A stretch of DNA of 64,000 bases, taken from Tunturibacter gelidoferens. GTDB taxonomy: Bacteria; Acidobacteriota; Terriglobia; Terriglobales; Acidobacteriaceae. The stretch spans positions 3,534,001 through 3,598,000 of the forward strand of contig NZ_CP132938.1 of the NCBI RefSeq assembly GCF_040358255.1, written 5' to 3'. A model generated the notes under the pieces. It ran no database searches. It had not been told where the DNA came from and worked only from the letters and a program-made list of their open reading frames with translations. Each line of letters opens with the position of its first letter. Position 1 is the stretch's first letter. Positions 47,362-56,454 of the stretch are shown here, in pieces. A program made the position numbers and the translations under genes.

Positions 47362-47446
47362 TGGTGCGGAGGAGGGGACTTGAACCCCTATGCCTTGCGG
47401 CGCTAGCACCTCAAGCTAGTGCGTCTGCCAATTTCGCCACCTCCGC
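47362..47446 (-). tRNA. tRNA-Leu (anticodon GAG)
   Basis: An 85-nt tRNA including an encoded CCA end. The acceptor stem is GCGGAGG/CCTCCGC with discriminator A. The anticodon arm is CTAGC-TTGAGGT-GCTAG with anticodon GAG, reading CUC and CUU. The long variable arm of a class II tRNA is present (CGCCGCAAGGCAT region), as is the GGTTCAAGTCC of the T arm. GGC in GGCAGAC fits the D arm. It lies alone between the HxlR gene and a SYLF gene. Confidence 0.96.
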
Positions 47447-47586
47447 GCCTTATCTCGACGCTGGTGAGCGCGAGGTGCGGTAAGCAATCCGAAGGTAAGT
47501 ATAGCATTCGGGGGCGGGGATTGGGAGTGTGGATTTGAAGCGCGCCGAGAGTCATACCGTCGGAGCGAAGTCGGACGGGTCTCAAC

Positions 47587-47639
47587 AAAACTGCCTCTTC
47601 CGATTGAGAAGAGGCAGTTTGTTAAGAAGAGGCAGTTTG
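47587..47639 (-). terminator. Terminator hairpin with an extra third arm
   Basis: On the minus strand AACTGCCTCTTC and GAAGAGGCAGTT pair around a seven-nt loop, with TTTTG following. A third copy of the arm (AACTGCCTCTTC reading at 47624-47639) lies just upstream, so two alternative hairpins can form. It is about 20-70 bases past the SYLF stop at 47660 and probably ends that transcript. Confidence 0.7.
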
Positions 47640-47659
47640 CTGGTTGGTTTCCGTGCCGA

Positions 47660-48349
47660 TTACATATCGCGCTTCGGTGATGCCTTGTTGAGGACGCCGT
47701 CCAGGGCTTTTCCTGAAGGGGTTATGGTAACGGCACCATCTCGGACGATCTGAGAGGCGGTGACGTCCTTGCCATACACGGCCTTATTGGCATCATCGTC
47801 GGTATCCATGGATGCGCTGGCCAGAGAGGCGCCGGCAAACAATCCACCCTTGGCTCTCGAGTAGGTCAGGACATCGACGTTTGGATCGTTTGCTCCCACG
47901 GCCTTCGCTCCGGTAGGACCAGCAACGGCAGTCGCGTCCGCACCCAGCTTCAGTTTGCCGGAGAGGATCTTCGAGGCGCCTACGTTGGTTTCGACCACCA
48001 GCACATAGTCTGTGGAAGAGCTGCCGAGCTGCACGCCGAGGCTGCCGACGTCCAACTTGTACATAGCGGGAGCCGACCACGGGCCGCTAAAGTCGGCGCC
48101 GGAGCGGCAGGCGATCACGCCTCGTCCATAGGTCACGCCGAGGCCGATTCCAACCTTCTTGACGGACGGGAAGACGAGCACGCATGCGGATTTATTGAAG
48201 AGGTGTTTCGGTATGCCGTCGGGTCTGGCGAGAAACTGTCTTAATACCTCGGCTGAAGTTCCAAGGCGATCATCAATCTTGTTTTGCGCAACAGCCGGTA
48301 AGGTAGCCCCAATGCACACCAGAGCGAGTAGAAGTTCTTTTTTCATCAT
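47660..48349 (-). CDS. SYLF/YSC84-domain exported protein (copy 2)
   Basis: The ATG at 48349 follows AGAAAGG and gives 229 residues. A signal peptide is clear (MMKKELLLALVCIGATLPAVAQ). The SYLF domain has VLVFPSVKKVGIGLGVTYGR, GVIACRSGADFSGPWSAPAMY and LTYSRAKGGLFAGASL near the end. It shares its layout with copy 1 (3206-3913), including the IP/FPxxKK segment, but identity looks low. Probably periplasmic with lipid-associated function; the bacterial role is not established. Single gene with its own terminator. Confidence 0.88.
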   Translation of the reverse strand: MMKKELLLALVCIGATLPAVAQNKIDDRLGTSAEVLRQFLARPDGIPKHLFNKSACVLVFPSVKKVGIGLGVTYGRGVIACRSGADFSGPWSAPAMYKLDVGSLGVQLGSSSTDYVLVVETNVGASKILSGKLKLGADATAVAGPTGAKAVGANDPNVDVLTYSRAKGGLFAGASLASASMDTDDDANKAVYGKDVTASQIVRDGAVTITPSGKALDGVLNKASPKRDM

Positions 48350-48596
48350 TGAACCTTTCTTGGTTTTTTCTGATTTAGTGCCGGTTGCCGCTTTGGCGTT
48401 TCTCTGTTCGCAAGGAGTGGCCAGATTCAACCGGTGAAACTATCGAAATACCAGGCCGTGATGCAGAGGAGAGTGAGAGATACGGGGACAGGAGACAGAG
48501 ATCAATCGCGAACGACTATGGTGGCAAGTTAAAGGGAACGGCCTATTCTGTCAATAGAAAAAGGCCATTCGAGTTGACTTAGAAGAGCTTTGTGAA

Positions 48597-51029
48597 TCAC
48601 CTTTCGGAGGAAAGGCCGTTTCCAGGGACGACGGGTGCGGTCGCTGGAGTGCGCTTTTTCTTCTGGACTGGTGGCGCTGCGTTTGGTGGGCGTTGCTTCC
48701 CGTGGCCATTGCCGTTCTTCTTCTTCCCGGGAGTTTCGACAACGGCGCGCATCCAATAATTTCCTTCGGCGTCGGCCTCGATGCCGTGGACCTCGCGTTC
48801 GAAGCCTGGGAAGCGCTTGCCGAACTCTTCCATGGCGAGGATGAGCTTGATGACAGGGCTTTCGGCGCTGCCGAGACGTTCGCCGGGCATCGACATGGGG
48901 ATGCCTGGAGGGTAGGGAACGAGCATGACGGCGGCGATTCGGCCGGCCATCTCCGAGAAGCGGATCTTCTCCGTTTCGTGGCGGAGGAGCTTCTGGTAAG
49001 TCTGAGCGGGAGTGAGGATGGGGTCGAAGTCTTCATCGCAGGCATCATTGACGAGGCCGGAGAGGTTGAGCTGAACCATTGCGGCGTGCATCTCGTCGGA
49101 GAGCTCTTTGAGGGTGACGTTGCGATAGCGATGAGGATAGCGGGAGACGAGTTCAGGGAGGGCCTCTTCGAGGGGAGCTTCGGAGTCGTAAAGGCGTTTG
49201 AACTCGAAGAGGTTTTCGAGGAGGGCACCCCACTTACCTTTAGAGGTGCCGACGGAGAAGAGAACCAGGACGGTGTAGTCGCCGGTGCGAGCAATCTCGA
49301 CGCGGCGTCCGTCGAGGAACTCGGTGACGATGGCTGCGGGTATGCCCCAGTCGCTGACTTTTCCCTGAGCGTTGACGCCGGGGGCAAGGATGGTGACCTT
49401 GGTGGGGTCGAGCATGCAGTAGTCGTCGGAGATGTCTTCATCCTGGAAGCCGTGCCACTCTTCGCCGGGCTTTAGGGTCCAGGCGCTGGAGCGATTGGTA
49501 AGGAGGCCGTCTGCGGCTTCTTCTAGGAGGTACGTCTTTTTGTCGAGGGGATCGAAGACGTACTCGGGTTGATAGAGGCGGAAGAACCAGCCTTGTTCGG
49601 CTTCGCGGAGACGGTGACCGATCGAGGACATGGCCTTGCGGAAGCTGATCGCATCTTGCAGGGTCTCGCTCATTAGGGTGGGACCAGCTGGCTCGTCCAT
49701 CATTGCGGCGGCCACGTCGAGCGAGGCGATGAGCGGGTAGAAGGGCGAGGTGGTGCCATGCATCATAAAGGACTCGTTGAACTGATCGAAGTCGAGGTTG
49801 GCGCGAGGGCTTAGCTTGACGTGGATCATGGAGCCCATCGAGAAGGCTGCGAGCATCTTGTGTGTGGATTGCACGGCGAAGATGGTGGGGCGATCGGGCA
49901 TGTCGTCGGGAACGCCCATGGCGAAGCGACCCTGGTAGATCTCGTGGAACTTGGCGTAGGCGTACCAGGCCTCATCGAAGTGAATGCGTGGGACGGACTT
50001 CGAGAGCTCCGTGACGACGCGGTTGACGTCGTAGCAGAGACCGTCGTAGGTGGAGTTGGTGACGACTGCGTAGGTGGGGTTCTGATTGGCGACGCCGGTC
50101 GTGAGCGGACTCTTGTCGATGATGCCACGGATGAACTCGGGGCTGAAGCGCTTGAGAGGGACGAGGCCGATCATGCCGTAGCCGTTGCGCGTGGGCTTCA
50201 TATAGACCGGGCGGGCGCCGGTGACGGTGAGGGAGTGGCAGATGGACTTGTGGCAGTTCGCGTCGGCGAGGACGATGTCGTCCTGCGCGATGACGCCGTG
50301 GCCGACGATCTGGTTGGAGGTGCTGGAGCCGCCGAGGACGTAGAAGGTCCAGTCGGCTCCGAAGATGCGGGCGGCGTTGCGCTCGGATTCGCCAGGAGGT
50401 CCGAGGTGATCGAGCCAGGAACCGAGCGGCGAGGTAGAGATGCCGAGGTCGGAACGCATGATGTTTTCGCCGAAGAACTTGTGAAACTCCATGCCTACGG
50501 GATGCTTGAGAAAAGCGACGCCGCCCATGTGGCCGGGAGCATCCCAGGAGTAGGCGCCCTGATCGTTGTACTTCTTGAGTTCGCGGAAGTAGGGAGGGAG
50601 GAGTTGCTCGTGGTAACGCTCGACGGCGAAGTCGACACGGTTGGCGATGAAGGCGGGGGTGTCGCCGAAGAGGTGGATGTACTCGTGGACCTGCTTGACC
50701 ACTTCGAGGGGGAGTTCGCTGACGAGAGTACGGTCGGCGATGAGGAAGATCGGAATTTTCTTGTTGCGACGGCGTACGGCACGGAGGATCGCAAGCGCCG
50801 CTCCTTCGGCGAACTGGTTCTCGCCTTCGAGGTCCCAGTCCAGAAGGATGGTGCTGTACGACGGGTCGGATGTGACCAGAGACAGACCGTCTTCCGGGGT
50901 AGAGGTGCGGACGACCTCATAGCCTTCGAGACGAATCGCTTCGACGAGCCGCTCCATAGCGCGGTCTGATACCGAATCCGTGCCACCAACTTCACTCGCA
51001 ATCAATAAAACCCAACGACCTTCGCTCAT
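48597..51029 (-). CDS. Orn/Lys/Arg decarboxylase (class I, arginine decarboxylase-like)
   Basis: An 810-residue PLP enzyme. Residues 1-130 form the response-regulator-like wing domain of inducible decarboxylases. The PLP domain has SWDAPGHMGGVAFLKHPVG, LGGSSTSNQIV, HFDEAWYAYAKF, and the Schiff-base Lys391 in AVQSTHKMLAAFSMGS. The C-terminal domain includes LVPYPPGIPMSMPGE. Length and domain order fit AdiA/LdcI-type acid-stress decarboxylases, which remove CO2 from arginine or lysine. Which amino acid is used cannot be read safely; arginine is my guess. The last 50 residues are Lys/Pro/Gly-rich and atypical. A sigma factor gene lies 106 bases upstream on the same strand. Confidence 0.92.
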   Translation of the reverse strand: MSEGRWVLLIASEVGGTDSVSDRAMERLVEAIRLEGYEVVRTSTPEDGLSLVTSDPSYSTILLDWDLEGENQFAEGAALAILRAVRRRNKKIPIFLIADRTLVSELPLEVVKQVHEYIHLFGDTPAFIANRVDFAVERYHEQLLPPYFRELKKYNDQGAYSWDAPGHMGGVAFLKHPVGMEFHKFFGENIMRSDLGISTSPLGSWLDHLGPPGESERNAARIFGADWTFYVLGGSSTSNQIVGHGVIAQDDIVLADANCHKSICHSLTVTGARPVYMKPTRNGYGMIGLVPLKRFSPEFIRGIIDKSPLTTGVANQNPTYAVVTNSTYDGLCYDVNRVVTELSKSVPRIHFDEAWYAYAKFHEIYQGRFAMGVPDDMPDRPTIFAVQSTHKMLAAFSMGSMIHVKLSPRANLDFDQFNESFMMHGTTSPFYPLIASLDVAAAMMDEPAGPTLMSETLQDAISFRKAMSSIGHRLREAEQGWFFRLYQPEYVFDPLDKKTYLLEEAADGLLTNRSSAWTLKPGEEWHGFQDEDISDDYCMLDPTKVTILAPGVNAQGKVSDWGIPAAIVTEFLDGRRVEIARTGDYTVLVLFSVGTSKGKWGALLENLFEFKRLYDSEAPLEEALPELVSRYPHRYRNVTLKELSDEMHAAMVQLNLSGLVNDACDEDFDPILTPAQTYQKLLRHETEKIRFSEMAGRIAAVMLVPYPPGIPMSMPGERLGSAESPVIKLILAMEEFGKRFPGFEREVHGIEADAEGNYWMRAVVETPGKKKNGNGHGKQRPPNAAPPVQKKKRTPATAPVVPGNGLSSER

Positions 51030-51135
51030 ACACCTCTCACTTCTTGTGTTAATCCTCTTAGATGTTACAGGGAAGTTTTGCGGGGTGTTTATCGCGTGTG
51101 AATGTTGGGCAAATTGTTAGGCAGATGAGGATAGG

Positions 51136-51664
51136 TCAGGCGCAGGTGCAGTTGACGCAGCCGTAGCGAGCGCAGAGTTTGCAGACCAGGATCAATTGCT
51201 TCTTCAGTGCCTGACGGGCGCGGTGTATGCGGACAGCGGCGTTGCCGGCCGTAATACCAATCTTCTCTGCGAAAGCCTCCAAACTGGCTCCGGCCAGGTC
51301 AACTTCGCTGAGAATCTCGCTGTAGGAGGGCTTCAGAACGGGGAGTACCTGATTGATGCACTCACACTCGATCTCCTCTGACTTTGGAGGGCTGCATATC
51401 TGTGGAGTCACGAGCCAAGCGTTCCAAGGCGCGGTCTTCGGCGGAACGGTGGCGATAGTAGTCAATTATGGCGTTACGGAGGACACGGTAAAACCATGCG
51501 GCGGCAGACTCCTGTTGCCGTAACATCGAGACATTTTCGATAGCTCGGATATAGGCGTTCTGAACGATGTCTTCAGCGGCTGCTGCAGAGGCGACGCGCC
51601 TCTGCACGAACTGCAGGAATTGTTGCCGGTTGAGGACGAGTTGTGCGATAGCTTGAATTTGCAT
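51136..51664 (-). pseudogene. ECF-type sigma factor with Cys-rich C-terminus, split by a +1 frameshift
   Basis: Two overlapping frames make one sigma factor of about 175 residues. The first (ATG 51664 to about 51383) has region 2: FVQRRVASAAAAEDIVQNAYIRAIENV and AAWFYRVLRNAIIDYYRHR. The second (51381 to 51136) has region 4: PSYSEILSEVDLAGASLEAFAEKIGITAGNAAVRIHRARQAL. It ends with a tail VCKLCARYGCVNCTCA holding five cysteines, which may bind metal. Joining after DMQPSK and skipping one base at 51382 restores a normal sequence. An extra base, real or a sequencing error, is the simplest explanation. No Shine-Dalgarno is clear. A Cys-rich peptide gene lies just upstream. Confidence 0.8.
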
Positions 51665-51680
51665 GGGGACTGTTAAAGGG

Positions 51681-51711
51681 ACGTGGTGCGGAGCTTTGTA
51701 CCGCACCACGT
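51681..51711 (-). promoter_or_regulatory. Perfect 11-bp hairpin between the Cys-rich peptide and the sigma factor
   Basis: ACGTGGTGCGG (51681-51691) and CCGCACCACGT (51701-51711) pair perfectly around a nine-nt loop. On the minus strand it follows the peptide stop by five bases and precedes the sigma start by 16. CCCTTTAAC follows rather than a T-run, so it may be a partial terminator, an attenuator or an mRNA-stabilising element. Confidence 0.6.
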
Positions 51712-51716
51712 CTTAG

Positions 51717-51812
51717 TCATTTGGATGCGGGACATGTGCAGCTGGAATCGCAGGGGCAGGGGGGTGTGCATTCGCACTCCGGGCAGCACGGGCATATAAG
51801 GCAAGTTGTCAT
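51717..51812 (-). CDS. 31-residue cysteine-rich peptide, metallothionein-like
   Basis: A tiny ORF with a good ribosome-binding site (AAAGGAG, six bases before the ATG at 51812). Of 31 residues ten are cysteine: the start is MTTCLICPCCPECEC, followed by TPPCPCDSSCTCP and a short ASK tail. CxC and CxxC pairs and the absence of aromatic residues are as in metallothioneins, so metal binding is likely. No known family can be named. The stop is 52 bases before the sigma factor start, with the perfect hairpin between. The sigma factor itself ends in CxxCxxxxCxxCxC, so both products may respond to metal. Hypothesis only. Confidence 0.7.
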   Translation of the reverse strand: MTTCLICPCCPECECTPPCPCDSSCTCPASK

Positions 51813-52010
51813 GTGATTCTCCTTTGATCGGGCGTTTTGCTCCGAACACTACTGCTGACGGATGAGGAAGGCGCAAATTACAGTCCAACAGACTGTTCAC
51901 AGACAATAGGACGTGAGAGCGCATCGAATCCCATGCCCTGCTAGAGAAGGTAAGGGTATTAGATGAGTAATAGTGTCGCGATGCCTCGTATTCCTGAGAT
52001 ACGGGCTGAT

Positions 52011-52733
52011 CTAGAAATGACGGGTGAGGTCGGCGAAGCTCGCAAGTTCGAGTAACTGCTGCCCTGCAGGAGGCTGGTTCACGACCTCATGCTCGAGGAC
52101 CCAGGTGAAATCGTGCGGAATGAAGATGGCGTTTAATCCGGCTGAGAGCGCTGGGTTGACGTCCGAACGGGGACTGTTGCCGACCATCCAGGTATTGCAT
52201 GCCTCGCAACCGTGGTGAGAGGCAAGCGAGAGGTAGGCCTGGTGGTGTTTTTCAGGCAGTACCTCGACAGCAGCGAAATGAGGAGCGAGGCCGGAGCGAT
52301 GCAGCTTGTCGGTTTGCTCGTCCTGGTCTCCCTTGGTGACGAGAATGAGGCGGTGACGCGTGGCGAGTTCGCTGAGCGTGGGGCCAACGTTGGGGAGAAG
52401 CTCGATCTCCTGCTCGGCGATGGACTGGGCGAAGCTTTCAATGCGACGGTGCTTTTCGTCTGTCATGGGGACGTCGCTGAGCTGTTCGAAGCAGGCGACC
52501 AGCGACCTGCGGAAGCTGTGAAGCCCGTAACCGTGGGCGCGGATAGTGTCGTGTTCGACTCGGTTGAGGTGGCCGCGGACCTCTTCCGCGGTGTGAATTC
52601 GGTGATCAAGGTAGGAGATGAAGCTGGTGATGGCACGCTCAAAGTAGATGTTGTTCTCCCAGAGAGTGTCGTCGGCATCAATCAGCAGGGTCTGGTTAAC
52701 AGGATGGCGGACGATTCGGGTAGGAGGGTTCAC
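52011..52733 (-). CDS. HAD superfamily hydrolase
   Basis: A 240-residue HAD hydrolase with GTG start (52733). Motif I is LLIDADDTLWENNIYFE with Asp19 and Asp21, followed by a helical cap. Motif II has Thr in LILVTKGDQDEQ, motif III has Lys in VEVLPEKHHQAY and motif IV is VGNSPRSDVNPALSAGLNAIFIP. Motifs II and III read like the YfnB/HAD-IA phosphatases acting on small phosphorylated compounds. The later segment HDFTWVLEHE is also seen in this group. Cytoplasmic; substrate unknown. Located upstream of the Cys-rich peptide, about 200 bases away, on the same strand. Confidence 0.88.
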   Translation of the reverse strand: MNPPTRIVRHPVNQTLLIDADDTLWENNIYFERAITSFISYLDHRIHTAEEVRGHLNRVEHDTIRAHGYGLHSFRRSLVACFEQLSDVPMTDEKHRRIESFAQSIAEQEIELLPNVGPTLSELATRHRLILVTKGDQDEQTDKLHRSGLAPHFAAVEVLPEKHHQAYLSLASHHGCEACNTWMVGNSPRSDVNPALSAGLNAIFIPHDFTWVLEHEVVNQPPAGQQLLELASFADLTRHF

Positions 52734-53082
52734 ACACTGATTATAAAGTGCTCCCGACAGCGCTGGATGTGTGGAAGATGGGTCATGAACGACATGCCAC
52801 GCTTGGGGGATGTATTCCTCGAACTGGCTATGCGAGAGTTGGAAGCGATCACGAGTCCTGGTCTAGCGCCGGGTTGGAGAGGTTGCACGAGGCTTGTCCC
52901 GTCGTCAGCAGATTTGTTTATCGAGTATGGAACCCTTTCGAGGTGGTTCTGCGATCAAGTGGTGATGGACATTATGATCAACTCGCACAAGGCCTTACGC
53001 TCGCGACTCCGGTTACGAGGATGATCGCAAAGCGAAGATATTGGTTCCGATCGACGCTGGGAGAATAGAAGGCAACCGAGGC
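52734..53082. other. Region between HAD gene and Ser/Thr kinase gene
   Basis: About 350 bases that must hold two divergent promoters. An open frame with an ATG at 52784 runs to 53024 but has no family features, and I do not accept it. No repeat of the families seen elsewhere. Confidence 0.4.
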
Positions 53083-56000
53083 ATGATTCCAGAGGCTGGC
53101 CAGAGGTTCGGTCCGTACGAGATCCTGGGTAGACTGGGCGGCGGAGGTATGGGCCTCGTCTTTCGAGCCTGGGATGAGCGGCTGCATCGCGAGGTTGCGG
53201 TGAAGCTGCTGCATGAGAGCTACAAGATGCCCGGGATGCGAGAGCGTTTCCTGCAAGAGGCGCGGGCTGCTTCTGCACTGAATCACCCAAATATCTGCAT
53301 GGTGTTCGACATCGGCGAACAGAATGGCACGCCTTATCTAGTGATGGAACTGCTGGAGGGCGAAACCGTAAGGTCCCGAATCGAACACGGCGCGCTCTCT
53401 CCGGACGAGATTGTTCGCTATGCGCTCGAGATATCTGACGCGTTGGCAGCCGCGCATACCAAAGGGATTGTGCATCGAGATATCAAGCCGGCAAATATCT
53501 TCCTGGTGAAGATGCCGAGTGGAAAGAGCCAGGCGAAGGTGCTGGACTTTGGCCTGGCGAAGATCGGACTCGAAGTGCGCGGAGGGTGGGAGTCGCGAAC
53601 GCTTGATATGACGCTATCGGGGGCGACCGTTGGGACGGTGGCGTATATGTCGCCGGAGCAGGCGCGGGGCGAGTCACTGGACACACGATCGGATCTGTTC
53701 TCGCTGGGGGTTGTGCTGTATGAGATGGCGACGCGACGTGTGCCGTTCGAAGGAACGACGAGTGCGCTGATGTTTGTGCAGCTTCTCAGTCATACGCCGG
53801 ACTCTGTCCGTAACTGGAACGAATCGATTCCGCGTGACTTGGAGCGGATCATCCTCAAACTGATGGCGAAGAATCGGACTGAGCGATTCCAGAGCACGCA
53901 GGAGTTGCAGGAGGCCTTAACTAAGGTCGGGGGAAAGCTGGGTCGAGGAGGATGGCTACACAAGGGATCATTGTCAGCAGTTCCTCTCGTTCGTGCTTAT
54001 GATCCAGTCGCTCTGCATAAGGGACCGAAACGCAAATCTGATTCAAGCCAGGGGAATACGCCGGGTGGGAGGGTGCCAAGGCTCCAGGCCAGAGGGTCAC
54101 TTGATAGCAAAAAGCTGACCCGCCCCGCGGTCGGTCCGGGGGGCGATTTTGGTCGCGCTCCAAAGCGCTCGCATCTTGTACAAGCGGGCGCCTTGGCATT
54201 TGAGAGCGAGGGCTCTCAGCGGTTTCGGCGCTCTGTATATGATGTGGTGCAAAGTAACGCTCAAGATGCAACTGTCCAACAGGTTGGTCATAGCCCGTTG
54301 ACGGGAGTGAAGATATTACCTTCTCAACCAGAATCGATAAGATCTCGACGGGGGTTGACGCGTTTTGAAGAAGATCGCGATGACATGGCTGAGCGGGATG
54401 TACCGGAATGGCTGGTATCTGAAGACGATTCTTTAGCAGAGTTGATGGTGGAGCAGAGAAAAAAAGCCTGGGTGCGAATGGCGGCCGCAGTGACCCTAAC
54501 GCTCGGCGTCGCGATGGCAATCTCTCTATTGATTGGCAGAAGCCTCTTTCGACCGATGGTGCTAAAGCCCACTGATCGTTTGCTGCTAACTCTTGTTCAG
54601 AACAAGACTGGAGACAAGACACTCGACGGAACGGTGATGGAGGGGCTTGAGATCGCGCTGCATCAATCGAAGACTTTGAATGTTCTGGGTGGTCAAGCGT
54701 ATCGCGCGGGCCTAATGCAGATCAATCCGGAGAGCGCTGTAGCGATGATGACAGTCCCTGTGCAGAGTGTCGCGCAGAAGATTGGCGCCAGGGCTTATTT
54801 GTATGGTGAGATCAGTGGATCGGAGGCTCCCTATACGATCAGCGTCGACGTGTTGAGGGCTGATTCGAACGACAAAGTGGCCAGCCTCGATGAGATTGCT
54901 GGGAGCAGGGAAGAGATTCCCGCGGCGATCGGCCGACTAGCGTTGGCCGTGCGGAGAGAAGTGAGTGAAGACAGTAAAGCCGACATGCGAAGAACAATTC
55001 CGTTTGCCGATGAGGCGTCAGGAAATCTGGATGCGTTGCATGCTTATTTTGTAGGGGCGACAGCAGAGCGGAATGGCCGAATCCCCGAGGCGTTAGAGGC
55101 GTATCAAGAAGCGGTAAATTTCGATCCGAAGTTTGTTCAGGTGCAGATGCGGCTTGCGTGGCTTTATCGTGAGGAAAAGGCTGAAGTGGCATCCGCGAAG
55201 GCCGCCGGGTTTGCACGCGATGCCGCAGTTCACGCCAGCGAGGCGGTCAAGTTGCTGGCGAAGTTCTGCTTTGAAATGAATGGGAGTGGGGATTTGGTTC
55301 AGGCTACCAGAACGATCCGCGAGTATGTGTTGCGATATCCGCTCAGCGTTGACGGGAGAAGAGGGCTGGCGCTGGTGTTGCGAATGCAGAGGCTATTCCC
55401 GGAGGCTTTGCAGGCTGCGCAGCAGGGATATGAGGAGAATCCGTTCGATGCGGAGCCTTATGTCGAGGCAGAACGCGACCTGGTCGGGATGGATCGATAC
55501 GGAAGCGTCCTTGAAGTGGCGTCACAGGCTGGTCACATCGGGGTTGCGAGTAGTACCAACGTCCTGACCGCGGCATATCTGGACGGGAGGGAAGATCTTG
55601 TGACAGAGCAGGTAAAAGAATTGCAGGATGCGCTCGCCGGACCAACGATTGGCAGTCGCGCGCAGGTGACGTACGCAGACTTGAATAATTACGGCCTTTA
55701 CCTGGATAACACAGGAAAGAAGGGCGCGGCTTTGGATCTGTGGCGGACGGCGGCTGCAAAAGCTGGTGACGACGCCGAGCTATCTGGCACCCAGGCATCT
55801 TTGTTGGCGCAAGGCGCGCTTGATCAGGCTCTGGCAGAGAGTTGCTCCGCTGCACTCGCGATGGTTGAGGAAGTGAGAAGCTTGCCGAAGGGACCAGTTG
55901 CAAGCTTCAACGCAGGAATGGCTGCGGCTCTCTGTGGAGATCAGCCGTATGCGGTGAAGACTGCCGGCATACTGCAGCAGCATTTTCCGCGAAATACCGC

Positions 56001-56385
56001 AGTGGTCCAAAACTACGCACCTGAGTTGAAAGCTGCAGCCGAGATTGGAATCAATGAACCTGGGAAAGCCATCCCGAGACTGGATATTGCCGCACAGTAC
56101 GAGGAGACGGTGTTCGCGGCATATTTGCGTGGCATGGCTCACGCAGCATTAGGTCAGACGTCTCAGGCCATCCTCGCTTTTCAGACAGTATTGGCTCGGC
56201 GCGGCGAAGCATCGATGCAGGAAGGAGATCTATATCCGATGGCGGGGATAGGAGTAGCGCGGGGCTACAAGAACAGCCGTAATCAACCGGAAAGTGTCGA
56301 GGCTTATCGGAAATCTTTGAATCTATGGAAAGAGGCGGACCCAAAGCAACCTCTGATGACCGAAGCATTGGCCAGAAGTAGATAA
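53083..56385 (+). CDS. Transmembrane serine/threonine protein kinase with TPR-like C-terminus
   Basis: The ATG at 53083 is taken as start, giving 1100 residues; TTG at 53041 is an alternative. The Hanks-type kinase domain fills 10-275: glycine loop GRLGGGGMGLVF, Lys41 in VAVKLL, HRDIKPAN (131-138), DFG (155-157), and SPEQARGESLDTRSDLFSLG. All catalytic residues are present. A low-complexity linker (about 280-455) follows, then one transmembrane helix (about 464-488). The outside part has a FlgO/TolB-N-like segment (LLLTLVQNKTGDKTLDGTVMEGLEIAL) and helical repeats of TPR type (about 645-1100). This arrangement is common in Acidobacteria; the kinase presumably senses an extracytoplasmic signal. 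Confidence 0.92.
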   Translation: MIPEAGQRFGPYEILGRLGGGGMGLVFRAWDERLHREVAVKLLHESYKMPGMRERFLQEARAASALNHPNICMVFDIGEQNGTPYLVMELLEGETVRSRIEHGALSPDEIVRYALEISDALAAAHTKGIVHRDIKPANIFLVKMPSGKSQAKVLDFGLAKIGLEVRGGWESRTLDMTLSGATVGTVAYMSPEQARGESLDTRSDLFSLGVVLYEMATRRVPFEGTTSALMFVQLLSHTPDSVRNWNESIPRDLERIILKLMAKNRTERFQSTQELQEALTKVGGKLGRGGWLHKGSLSAVPLVRAYDPVALHKGPKRKSDSSQGNTPGGRVPRLQARGSLDSKKLTRPAVGPGGDFGRAPKRSHLVQAGALAFESEGSQRFRRSVYDVVQSNAQDATVQQVGHSPLTGVKILPSQPESIRSRRGLTRFEEDRDDMAERDVPEWLVSEDDSLAELMVEQRKKAWVRMAAAVTLTLGVAMAISLLIGRSLFRPMVLKPTDRLLLTLVQNKTGDKTLDGTVMEGLEIALHQSKTLNVLGGQAYRAGLMQINPESAVAMMTVPVQSVAQKIGARAYLYGEISGSEAPYTISVDVLRADSNDKVASLDEIAGSREEIPAAIGRLALAVRREVSEDSKADMRRTIPFADEASGNLDALHAYFVGATAERNGRIPEALEAYQEAVNFDPKFVQVQMRLAWLYREEKAEVASAKAAGFARDAAVHASEAVKLLAKFCFEMNGSGDLVQATRTIREYVLRYPLSVDGRRGLALVLRMQRLFPEALQAAQQGYEENPFDAEPYVEAERDLVGMDRYGSVLEVASQAGHIGVASSTNVLTAAYLDGREDLVTEQVKELQDALAGPTIGSRAQVTYADLNNYGLYLDNTGKKGAALDLWRTAAAKAGDDAELSGTQASLLAQGALDQALAESCSAALAMVEEVRSLPKGPVASFNAGMAAALCGDQPYAVKTAGILQQHFPRNTAVVQNYAPELKAAAEIGINEPGKAIPRLDIAAQYEETVFAAYLRGMAHAALGQTSQAILAFQTVLARRGEASMQEGDLYPMAGIGVARGYKNSRNQPESVEAYRKSLNLWKEADPKQPLMTEALARSR

Positions 56386-56454
56386 AGCCAACACAATTGA
56401 TTCATATGGATGGGCTATTAAAATATCCCGTTACACTCGACGTATAGAAGGCCT

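Noticed and set aside
49821..50969. 382-codon plus-strand frame opposite the Orn/Lys/Arg decarboxylase
   Set aside because: Antisense shadow; the decarboxylase motifs are unambiguous.
52784..53024. Possible small plus-strand ORF before the Ser/Thr kinase
   Set aside because: No domain and no clear ribosome-binding site; more likely the kinase leader and promoter region.
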